This document shows, in pieces, positions 31,640 to 38,256 of a DNA stretch of 38,256 nucleotides. Under the pieces are notes generated by a model. That model did no database searches. It was not told the DNA's origin and worked only from the letters and a program-made list of their open reading frames with translations. Positions within the stretch are counted from its first letter, which is position 1. Each line of letters opens with the position of its first letter. Source of the stretch: Anaerolineales bacterium (GTDB lineage: Bacteria > Chloroflexota > Anaerolineae > Anaerolineales > UBA4823); NCBI GenBank assembly GCA_016932955.1, contig JAFGBV010000278.1, forward strand, positions 1-38,256, read 5' to 3'. Position numbers and translations under genes: made by a program.

Positions 31640-33283
31640 TTATCCCCGGCTGGCGGTGACGAAAACCATTGGGCGGCGCTTGGTTTCATTATAAATGAAA
31701 CTCCTCAGCGCATTCGTCAGGTCTTCTAGTAAGTTGCCGCCATTGCCGCGGCGCAAAAAATCAGCTACCAGCTTCTTCATACTGGCAATCAATTCATCGG
31801 CATCGCGGGTGTGCACAAAGCCGCGGGTGATAATTTCTGGCTCTTCGCTCAATTGACCGGTATGGCGGTCGATGCTGAGGCTGACAAGCACAAAACCATC
31901 TCGCGCCAGCGCCTCCCGTTCGCGCACCACACTGGAATCGATATCCCCCACTCCTGCTCCATCTACGAAAACATAGCCACCAGGGACGCGCCCGGTGAGG
32001 TGCATTTGCCCATCGCGGAATTCGACCACATTTCCATTCTCTATGACCGCCACATTCTCATCTGGGATTCCTAACTGGCGCGCCAGGCTGGCGTGCTGGT
32101 TCAGGTGGCGCAGCTCTCCGTGGATGGGAATGAAATACTTGGGCTTTACCAGGTTGATCAGCAACTTCATCTCTTCCTGACTGGCGTGCCCAGACACATG
32201 TACCGGGGCAATGGAATCGTAGATTACATTTGCACCACGGCGAAAGAGGCGGTTAATTGTGCGGTGCACACTTTCCTCGTTACCGGGGATTGGGTGTGAG
32301 GAGAGAATGATTGTGTCGCCTGCTTGTAAGTCGAATTGGCGGTTGGTTCCGGTGGAAAGGCGGCCCAGGATAGATGATGGCTCTCCTTGCGAGCCGGTGC
32401 ACATCAACACCACCTCACTGGGGCGCATTTTAATTGCCTGCTCCACACCGACCAGCAAGTCATCCGGTACATCCAGATAGCCCAGCTTGCGCGCCATGCG
32501 GGCGTTCTCATTCATGCTGGTGCCAACGAAAGCCATTTTGCGCTCATAGCGCATGGCTGTATTAGCCACCTGCTGCATGCGAGAGATCACTGAAGCAAAA
32601 GTAGCCACAATAATACGCCCCCTGGCGGTGCGAAAAACCTGGTCCAGCGCTCCGTCAATCACCCGCTCGGAAGGTGTCCAGCCGGCTTTATCGGCATTGG
32701 TTGAGTCAGCCAACAAGGCGAGCACTCCTCTGCCCGATAGCTCCCCCAACTTTGCGAAATCGGTTGGCCAGTTATCCACCGGCGTGTGATCGAATTTAAA
32801 ATCGCCGGAGTGGACGATCAAACCAGCTGGTGTATTAATTCCTACACCCACGCCATCCGGGATGGAGTGACAAACATGGAAAAGCTCTAAACGGAAGGGG
32901 CCGACCTCGATCGTGTCGCCTGCCTCGACTGTATTGAGTTGCACCTGGCTGAGCAAGCCGCCGCGCGAAAGTTTTACCTCCACCAGCCCGCGCGTCAGAG
33001 GCGTGGCGTAGATTGGCGCATTGATCTCTTCCAGCAGGTGGTGAATAGCGCCCGTGTGATCTTCGTGACCGTGGGTGACGAGGATACCACATACCCGGTC
33101 TCGCTTATCCAAAAGGTATTGAAAATCGGGAATGATGTAATCAATTCCCAGCATGTCATTTTCGGGGAACATCAGCCCGGCATCAATGATGAGAATTGAT
33201 TCACCATATTCAACCACCAGCATATTCTTGCCGATTTCCCCAAGCCCACCGAGTGGGATGATGCGAAGTGTTTGACCTGCCAT
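31640..33283 (-). CDS. rnj: Ribonuclease J
   Basis: This 547-aa metallo-beta-lactamase/beta-CASP ribonuclease has 5'-3' exo- and endonuclease activity and acts in mRNA turnover and rRNA maturation. The zinc motif is VTHGHEDHTGAI (H71, H73, D75, H76). The N-terminal IIPLGGLGEIGKNM and the later IPIHGELRHLNQHASLA are hallmarks of RNase J, and the C-terminal domain is complete. Its promoter is an extended -10 immediately after the groEL terminator, and the ATG lies 8 nt from that -10 box with no Shine-Dalgarno, so the mRNA is probably leaderless. It is on the same strand as groES-groEL but separated from them by the terminator. Confidence 0.95.
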   Translation of the reverse strand: MAGQTLRIIPLGGLGEIGKNMLVVEYGESILIIDAGLMFPENDMLGIDYIIPDFQYLLDKRDRVCGILVTHGHEDHTGAIHHLLEEINAPIYATPLTRGLVEVKLSRGGLLSQVQLNTVEAGDTIEVGPFRLELFHVCHSIPDGVGVGINTPAGLIVHSGDFKFDHTPVDNWPTDFAKLGELSGRGVLALLADSTNADKAGWTPSERVIDGALDQVFRTARGRIIVATFASVISRMQQVANTAMRYERKMAFVGTSMNENARMARKLGYLDVPDDLLVGVEQAIKMRPSEVVLMCTGSQGEPSSILGRLSTGTNRQFDLQAGDTIILSSHPIPGNEESVHRTINRLFRRGANVIYDSIAPVHVSGHASQEEMKLLINLVKPKYFIPIHGELRHLNQHASLARQLGIPDENVAVIENGNVVEFRDGQMHLTGRVPGGYVFVDGAGVGDIDSSVVREREALARDGFVLVSLSIDRHTGQLSEEPEIITRGFVHTRDADELIASMKKLVADFLRRGNGGNLLEDLTNALRSFIYNETKRRPMVFVTASRG

Positions 33284-33291
33284 AAGATAGA

Positions 33292-33300
33292 ATTATAGCA
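33292..33300 (-). promoter_or_regulatory. Extended -10 promoter of rnj, leaderless arrangement
   Basis: On the minus strand TGCTATAAT is followed by 8 nt and then the ATG at 33283. The TG of the extended element abuts the T-tract of the groEL terminator. No -35 hexamer is present. Confidence 0.6.
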
Positions 33301-33338
33301 AAAAAACTGCGAGCGGGTTGCTCGCTCGCAGTTTTTTT
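33300..33338 (-). terminator. Rho-independent terminator of groESL (symmetrical)
   Basis: A 16-bp perfect inverted repeat (33300-33315 with 33323-33338) includes CTGCGAGCG and flanking A7/T7 tracts, with a 7-nt loop. The tracts make it work on either strand in principle. It lies 7 nt downstream of the groEL stop. Confidence 0.9.
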
Positions 33339-33344
33339 GCGCTT

Positions 33345-34985
33345 TTAGTAATCCATGCCGCCGCCCGGGGGCATAGCCGGGGGTTTTTCCTTCTCGGGCA
33401 CGTCCGTGATGAGTGCCTCGGTGGTCAGGATCATTGCTGCGATGGAAGCTGCGTTCTCGAGGGCGCCGCGGGTCACTTTGGCTGGATCGATCACGCCATC
33501 TTTCACCATATCGACATATTTTTCAGAGATTACATTGTAGCCGATGTTGTGATTCTTCTTTTCCTTCTGGACGCGGCGCACGCTGTCGATGATCACCGAC
33601 CCTTCTTTGCCGGCATTCTCAGAAATCTTGCGCATCGGCACTTCCAAGGCTTTGCGAACGATGCTGACGCCGATCTGGGCATCATCGTTGTCCATCTTCA
33701 GCCCTTCCAGGACACTCATGGCATTAATCAGTGCAACGCCACCACCAGGAACGATGCCATCTTCAACTGCAGCGCGAGTCGCAGAGAGAGCATCTTCCAC
33801 GCGGTGCTTCTTCTCCTTTAGCTCGGTCTCTGTGGCAGCGCCCACACGAATGATTGCAACACCGCCTGAGAGCTTGGCCAAGCGTTCCTGCAGTTTTTCT
33901 TTGTCGTAATCACTGGTGCTCTTGTCGATCTCGATACGAATCTGCTCGATGCGGCCTTTGATCATGGCTGTATCCCCTTTACCGCCGACAACGGTGGTGT
34001 CGTCTTTGGTGATGACAACCTTTTCAGCACGCCCCAGATCATTGATGGCCGTATTTTCCAGCTTGCGGCCGGTCTCTTCCGAGATCACCTGCCCGCCAGT
34101 CAGCACAGCAATATCCTGGAGCATTGCCTTGCGGCGATCGCCAAAGCCAGGGGCCTTCACACCGACAACGTTGAGCATGCCGCGCAACTTGTTCAAAACC
34201 AGGGTTGCCAGTGCTTCGCCATCAATATCTTCGGCAATGATCACCAGGTCGCGGCGACCGACCTGCACCAGCTTCTCCAGCAGGGGCACAATGTCGGTGG
34301 CAGCAGAAATTTTCTTGTCGTAGATGAGGATGTAGGGTTCCGAGATGGAGGCTTCCATGTGCTCGGGATCGGTGATGAAGTAAGGCGAGATGTAACCACG
34401 GTCGAACTGCATACCTTCGACATACTCGGTCTCAAATTCCAGGCCTTTTGACTCCTCAACCGTGATAACGCCGTCTTTGCCGACCTTGTCCATCACATCT
34501 GCGATCAACTCGCCGATGGTGCGATCCTGGGCGGAAATCGATGCGACGTTGGCAATTTCTTCTTTGGTGGTGACTTCGATGGCGTCTTTGTTGATTTTAT
34601 CGGCCACGGCTTTGGTGGCTGATTCGATGCCGCGCTTCAGCAGCATTGGGTTGAAGCCAGCGGCCAGATTCTTCATACCCTCGGTCACAATGGCATGCGC
34701 TAAGACGGTGGATGTAGTTGTGCCATCGCCAGCGATGTCGTTTGTCTTGGTAGCGGCTTCTTTCAGTAGCTGGGCCCCCATATTCTCAAATGGGTCTTCC
34801 AACTCAATTTCCTTGGCAACCGTCACACCATCGTGGGTGATGGTGGGGGAGCCAAATTTGCGATCTAATGCAACATTGCGCCCCTTCGGCCCCAGGGTGG
34901 TGACCACGGCGGTCGCTAAGATGTCCATACCTTTGCTCAGTTTGCGGCGAGCTTCTTCCGAGAATTGCAGTTGTTTGGCTGCCAT
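33345..34985 (-). CDS. groEL: Chaperonin GroEL (Hsp60)
   Basis: This is a 546-aa type I chaperonin subunit, which forms the 14-mer folding chamber and works with GroES and ATP. The ATP site has LGPKGRNV at 31-38 and GDGTTT with D87. The apical domain and the [15 protein letters not shown] segment near the catalytic aspartate are intact. The C-terminus is [15 protein letters not shown], so it lacks the long GGM repeats of E. coli GroEL. A strong AAGGAGT Shine-Dalgarno precedes the ATG. It is the second gene of the groES-groEL operon, 29 bp after groES, under CIRCE control. Confidence 0.97.
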   Translation of the reverse strand: MAAKQLQFSEEARRKLSKGMDILATAVVTTLGPKGRNVALDRKFGSPTITHDGVTVAKEIELEDPFENMGAQLLKEAATKTNDIAGDGTTTSTVLAHAIVTEGMKNLAAGFNPMLLKRGIESATKAVADKINKDAIEVTTKEEIANVASISAQDRTIGELIADVMDKVGKDGVITVEESKGLEFETEYVEGMQFDRGYISPYFITDPEHMEASISEPYILIYDKKISAATDIVPLLEKLVQVGRRDLVIIAEDIDGEALATLVLNKLRGMLNVVGVKAPGFGDRRKAMLQDIAVLTGGQVISEETGRKLENTAINDLGRAEKVVITKDDTTVVGGKGDTAMIKGRIEQIRIEIDKSTSDYDKEKLQERLAKLSGGVAIIRVGAATETELKEKKHRVEDALSATRAAVEDGIVPGGGVALINAMSVLEGLKMDNDDAQIGVSIVRKALEVPMRKISENAGKEGSVIIDSVRRVQKEKKNHNIGYNVISEKYVDMVKDGVIDPAKVTRGALENAASIAAMILTTEALITDVPEKEKPPAMPPGGGMDY

Positions 34986-35014
34986 AGTTCTATACTCCTT
35001 GAACGAAATGGGGA

Positions 35015-35314
35015 TTATTTGCTTTCAACAATTGCGAGCAGGTCGCTTTCGCGCAGGATGAGCAGTTTCTTGCCATCCACTTTGATCTCGGTGCCGGAAT
35101 ACTTGGCAAACAGCACGGTATCCCCCACCTTCACATCCATCGGGATGTGATCGCCGTCTTCGTCGCGGTCTCCAGGACCGATGGCCAAGACAGTTCCTTT
35201 TTGGGGTTTTTCCTTGGCGGTTTCGGGGAGAACGATACCGCCTGCAGTGATTTCCTCGGCCTCCATAGGTTCTACGACCACACGGCTGCCTAAGGGCTTG
35301 AGATTAATGGACAT
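35015..35314 (-). CDS. groES: Co-chaperonin GroES (Hsp10)
   Basis: This 99-aa subunit forms the heptameric lid of GroEL. It reads [37 protein letters not shown], with the mobile-loop region [11 protein letters not shown], then GTVLAIGPG and the C-terminal [33 protein letters not shown] start at the ATG at 35314 because AGGAGG lies 5 nt upstream. The longer in-frame start at 35347 would translate across that Shine-Dalgarno. The operon promoter and CIRCE operator are directly upstream. Confidence 0.97.
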   Translation of the reverse strand: MSINLKPLGSRVVVEPMEAEEITAGGIVLPETAKEKPQKGTVLAIGPGDRDEDGDHIPMDVKVGDTVLFAKYSGTEIKVDGKKLLILRESDLLAIVESK

Positions 35315-35319
35315 ATCCA

Positions 35320-35325
35320 CCTCCT
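35320..35325 (-). promoter_or_regulatory. Strong Shine-Dalgarno of groES
   Basis: AGGAGG, perfect, 5 nt before the ATG at 35314. It decides the groES start over the upstream in-frame ATG at 35347. Confidence 0.85.
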
Positions 35326-35353
35326 GTTGAATTTTGTTGATAGACAAAGTTTG

Positions 35354-35388
35354 CGGTTTAGCACTCTCTCCGATTGAGTGCTAAACCG
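35354..35388. promoter_or_regulatory. CIRCE operator (HrcA binding site)
   Basis: TTAGCACTC (35358-35366) and GAGTGCTAA (35376-35384) are separated by exactly 9 bp, matching the CIRCE consensus without a mismatch. The symmetry extends to 13-bp arms (35354-35366 and 35376-35388). It overlaps the predicted transcription start, as expected for HrcA repression. No hrcA gene is in the window. Confidence 0.96.
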
Positions 35389-35394
35389 TTGGTT

Positions 35395-35423
35395 ATGATA
35401 CCTGGATTCGAATAAGAAGTCAA
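35395..35423 (-). promoter_or_regulatory. groESL promoter
   Basis: On the minus strand TTGACT (35423-35418) and TATCAT (35400-35395) are 17 bp apart. Transcription should start near 35388, at the edge of CIRCE, giving a leader of about 75 nt. Confidence 0.75.
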
Positions 35424-35479
35424 GGGATATCTGTCGGAATTAACAAAACTCTGACATTCCCCCTATCATCCGCGTGGCT

Positions 35480-36850
35480 TTACGGCGAAGAATCACCTAG
35501 CAGCGAGTTGCAGGTTGCTTCATTATCTTCGATGTTTTGCAGCAAGAGGGGATCATCTGGAAAAGTCTGACGCAGCTCGCTCATTAATTCCAGGGAGCGC
35601 TCGCAGTATCCGCTGCCTGGGTCGTGCAGGTAACCCAGGACGGAACCATAGCGCACATAATAATAGGCCACGGTCAGGTTGGTCAGCGGTAATGGCTCAA
35701 CTGCTACGCTCTCCTCCAAAACGCCTTCTTGCACAAAAAGCAGCGCGGTCTCATTCTCTTCTGCGGAGCATCCTTCCACTGCACAACGCAACGCCGGCAG
35801 TGCAGATTCGTAGTTCCGCGCTTGTACGTAGATCATACCCAGTTGGCCGTAAGTATCAGAGTTGGCAGGATCGAAGGAAAGCGCCCTCTCGGCGTTGCGC
35901 GAAGCAATAAAGAACTCACCTTGCTGGGCGTATGTTTTGGCGATAGCAATGTAAGGCAGTGGGTCGTTAACCCCTAACTGCTTGTTGATCTCGGCAGCCT
36001 GAGCGAAATATTCCAGCGCAGTCTCGTACACTTTCAGGTGGCGGTAGATCAGGCCAATGCGCAGGTAAAGGAAGGTCAGGTTTGGGGTGATTTCAGCCGC
36101 GCGTTTATATTCCAGGATAGCATCGTTATATAAGCCAATCGATTCGAGCACGGTGGCATACACCCGGTGGGCATCCATCGAATCCGGTGCTCGTTGGATG
36201 GCTTCTTCACTGTATTGTAGCGCCTGGTCCAGCTTCTGTTGATCCAAAAGCACTTCCGCATAATAAGCCAGTGCCAGGAAATTTTCCGGATCGAGCAAGA
36301 AAGCCCGGTTGGCAGCCGCTTCGGCCTGGGTCAGATAATCCTCGCGCTGCTCATTGGTAATCAAATTACTGGACGCGCTCCAGTCAAAAACCAGCGCCTT
36401 TACAGCCAGAACAGTACTGTCATCGGGGGCTAACTCCAGCCCGCGCTGGATGGACTGCTGAGCATCTTGCAGGCTTTGATATCGTTGCTGATCGGTGCTG
36501 GTCAGGCTGGAGGCATAGGTTTGGATACGTGCCAGTTCGGCCCAGACGATGGCATTGGCTGGGTCGACTTGTAGCGCACGCCGGTATGCCCCTACAGCGT
36601 CATTTTCGGAGAAGGGATCGTCCAGTTTACCCGCATCAAAGTAAGTTTGTGCTTCGAGGATATACGATTGCGGCATGCGAGTAGGGGTGGGGGTCGGCAT
36701 GAAAGGGGATTGCACAGTGCCGCTGCGCACCTGCATCAGCAACCAGATGGCACCCAATAGCAGGCCAATCAAGCCCAAGATGCGGTATGGGTTGGACCGG
36801 GGCCTGGTAGGATGGAAATTAAAGGTTTTGCCAGAGAGTTCTTGTCCCAT
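35480..36850 (-). CDS. Single-pass membrane TPR protein (second of a tandem pair)
   Basis: This 456-aa protein has a short basic cytosolic N-terminus, one helix at 22-41 (YRILGLIGLLLGAIWLLMQV), the linker SPFMPTPTPTRMP and about ten TPR-type helical repeats outside (roughly 60-420). Examples are NAIVWAELARIQTYA and DSDTYGQLGMIYVQARNYESALPAL. The last 60 residues contain a few cysteines. It begins one base after the stop of the upstream TPR gene and matches it from the helix through SPFxPTPTxTRxPxS and the first repeats. Such proteins usually act as scaffolds; no catalytic motif is seen. A role in envelope assembly is only a guess from context. Confidence 0.8.
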   Translation of the reverse strand: MGQELSGKTFNFHPTRPRSNPYRILGLIGLLLGAIWLLMQVRSGTVQSPFMPTPTPTRMPQSYILEAQTYFDAGKLDDPFSENDAVGAYRRALQVDPANAIVWAELARIQTYASSLTSTDQQRYQSLQDAQQSIQRGLELAPDDSTVLAVKALVFDWSASSNLITNEQREDYLTQAEAAANRAFLLDPENFLALAYYAEVLLDQQKLDQALQYSEEAIQRAPDSMDAHRVYATVLESIGLYNDAILEYKRAAEITPNLTFLYLRIGLIYRHLKVYETALEYFAQAAEINKQLGVNDPLPYIAIAKTYAQQGEFFIASRNAERALSFDPANSDTYGQLGMIYVQARNYESALPALRCAVEGCSAEENETALLFVQEGVLEESVAVEPLPLTNLTVAYYYVRYGSVLGYLHDPGSGYCERSLELMSELRQTFPDDPLLLQNIEDNEATCNSLLGDSSP

Positions 36851-36851
36851 C

Positions 36852-38087
36852 TTATGGTTCTGGTGTTGCTTCAGGGGCGGGCGTACCCAGGGCTTCGCGG
36901 CAGTAATTCATCCCCTCAATGGCGTTGTAGTAGGCTGTTTGATCCTCTGCGATATTGGAGAGGATCAAGCGCATGATGGGGATGGCCTCGCCGCATTGAT
37001 CTGTTTTAGTGAGTGCCAGTGCGTATAAGGAGTAGTAATCATCCGCAATACGCCCTGGAGCAAGTGGTAACCCCTGGACAGGAATGCCCTCGGCGGTTGT
37101 GCCGCCGTGCACCGCCAGGGCGAAGGAGTTAATAGCGCTCTCATAGTCTCCGTTTTTATACAGGGCGGCGCCCAGGTTGCCATACAGGCGGGGATTGCTT
37201 GGGTCTGTGGCCAGGGCTTGCTCGGCGAACTGAACTGCTTTGCCAAACTGCCCTAATGTAAGATAGATGCGCGAGATTTCGGTGTAGATATCGGGATTGT
37301 TAGGGTTGAATGCCGCTGCTGCCAGCAATTCTTGCACTGCCAGGTCATATTCTCCGGTGATACGGTAAACCACACCCAGTGAGTAGTGCAGCTCCCATAA
37401 GCGATCATTGATTGCAATTGCGGCTTTGTACTCTTGGATGGCCTCTGTGTAATTGGTGGTGGCATATTGCACATACCCGCGTATGCGGTGCGTTTCCAGG
37501 CTGTTAGGCGCGAGATCCTGTGCTTTGCGCGAGAGGCTGATCGCATTCTCGAGATCTTCGAAGTTTCCTCGGTCGATCAGGATCTCAGCATAAACGGCAT
37601 AGGCAAGAGCATTGTTGGGATCCAGTTCGATGGCTTTCTTGACGGCAGCTTCGGCTTCCAGGTAATCACCCAGAAAATCCAATGCCCAGCCTTTCATCGT
37701 ATGGGCAAGTGAATTGTTGGGATTAAGCAGCAGGGCGTTATCTGCATTGATGCTTGCCTGTTCGTACTGCCCGGTGTAGATTTGCACGCGTGCCAGGGCA
37801 ATGAAATTGGCAGGGTTGCGCGGATCGACGAGGATTGCTTGCTGATAGGCCTCCACTGACTGTGCAAGCTTACCCTGCTCGAAATAGTCTTCTGCCTCAT
37901 TGATGATCGATTCAGGGCTGCGAGTCGCAGTGGGTGTGGGGATGAAAGGTGAAGGTATGGTGGGCACAACAACGTAATTGAGATATAGCCCTGAACCAAT
38001 CAACCCGACCAGCAGGATGAGTTTGAGAGGGTTGGACGGCTTACGTCTGCGCCGAGCCACATTCAATTTGCTGCCACGTAAATACAT
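36852..38087 (-). CDS. Single-pass membrane TPR protein (first of a tandem pair)
   Basis: This 411-aa protein starts with a basic RRRRK cytosolic segment, followed by one helix at 21-41, the linker IPSPFIPTPTATRSPES and eight or more TPR units (about 60-360). Examples are AEDYFEQGKLAQSVEAYQQAILVDPRNP and NNSLAHTMKGWALDFLGDYLEAEAAVKKAIELDPNN. The repeats match the TPR consensus well. The C-terminal tail is Pro/Glu-rich. The promoter has a -35 box and an extended -10 that ends only 6 nt before the ATG, with no Shine-Dalgarno, so the message may be leaderless. The downstream gene is a paralogue in the same operon. No enzymatic motif is visible. Confidence 0.82.
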   Translation of the reverse strand: MYLRGSKLNVARRRRKPSNPLKLILLVGLIGSGLYLNYVVVPTIPSPFIPTPTATRSPESIINEAEDYFEQGKLAQSVEAYQQAILVDPRNPANFIALARVQIYTGQYEQASINADNALLLNPNNSLAHTMKGWALDFLGDYLEAEAAVKKAIELDPNNALAYAVYAEILIDRGNFEDLENAISLSRKAQDLAPNSLETHRIRGYVQYATTNYTEAIQEYKAAIAINDRLWELHYSLGVVYRITGEYDLAVQELLAAAAFNPNNPDIYTEISRIYLTLGQFGKAVQFAEQALATDPSNPRLYGNLGAALYKNGDYESAINSFALAVHGGTTAEGIPVQGLPLAPGRIADDYYSLYALALTKTDQCGEAIPIMRLILSNIAEDQTAYYNAIEGMNYCREALGTPAPEATPEP

Positions 38088-38093
38088 ATTTTG

Positions 38094-38122
38094 ATCTTAC
38101 CACCGCCATATACAAGATGCAA
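38094..38122 (-). promoter_or_regulatory. Promoter of the tandem TPR operon
   Basis: On the minus strand TTGCAT (38122-38117) and TAAGAT (38099-38094) are 17 bp apart, with TGG before the -10 (extended -10). The gap from the -10 to the ATG is 6 nt. Confidence 0.6.
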
Positions 38123-38156
38123 GTAAGGGTTTTCTTAAGATTCTTGGGTTATCTGG

Positions 38157-38256
38157 ATGTATGTAGTGGACCCCAAGGCACGGAAAAGGTTATCGACGAA
38201 TTATCCGATAGAAGATTGTCTGCACAAATGGGAAGCGAAATGGGCTGCTGGAAGGA
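38157..38256 (+). CDS. Possible 5' end of a gene cut by the window edge
   Basis: From an ATG at 38157 a frame stays open to the last base (33 codons: MYVVDPKARKRLSTNYPIED...). It is divergent from the TPR operon. No clear Shine-Dalgarno precedes it and no family is recognisable, so it may be chance. Confidence 0.3.
   Translation, partial: MYVVDPKARKRLSTNYPIEDCLHKWEAKWAAGR

Noticed and set aside
1..38256. CRISPR array, insertion sequence, prophage, tRNA or rRNA genes
   Set aside because: I looked through all gaps and found no regularly spaced repeats, transposase or phage genes, or tRNA-like folds.

Overview
The window looks like chromosomal DNA of a Chloroflexota bacterium, most likely Anaerolineae-like. 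This is inferred from gene content: two proteins of the Chlor_Arch_YYY family (DUF2298), which is known mainly from Chloroflexi and some archaea; a RodZ-type protein with two helix-turn-helix domains; many GT-C membrane glycosyltransferases; and several single-pass TPR proteins with Pro/Thr-rich linkers. There are no phage, transposon, CRISPR, tRNA or rRNA genes that I can see. The coding style is even and moderately GC-rich throughout, so I see no obvious island.

Left part (1-14350, all + strand): an envelope glycan locus. A GT4 glycosyltransferase and a SAM methyltransferase are followed by four consecutive large membrane proteins of the GT-C type. These are a GT39-like protein, an about 1809-residue fusion of a GT39-like module to a YYY/DUF2298 module, a separate 890-residue YYY/DUF2298 protein overlapping it by 4 nt, and a further GT39-like protein. 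The two YYY modules are tandem paralogues. This block is the least understood and most interesting part of the window.

Middle (14385-26178, + strand): cmk and plsC overlap by 1 nt. They are followed by a 1096-residue hybrid sensor kinase with no adjacent response regulator, rplI with a strong promoter and a strong terminator, a rodZ-rimO-PfkB kinase run, a Hal2-type 3'(2'),5'-bisphosphate nucleotidase, and another GT39-like membrane protein. A convergent gap (26179-26494) carries a 43-bp hairpin element with perfect 20-bp arms.

Right part (26495-38256): a minus-strand TPR membrane protein; a + strand group of an MBL-fold hydrolase, a Crp/Fnr regulator, an M42 aminopeptidase and pcm; then a minus-strand block. 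In transcription order that block contains two adjacent paralogous TPR membrane proteins, groES-groEL with a textbook CIRCE operator and sigma-A-type promoter, and RNase J. The groEL terminator runs straight into the RNase J promoter.

Regulatory signals are unusually legible. Several genes have a TATAAT-like -10 box only 6-9 nt before the start codon and no Shine-Dalgarno sequence, which suggests leaderless mRNAs (rodZ, rnj and two TPR genes). Others have conventional leaders and Shine-Dalgarno sites.
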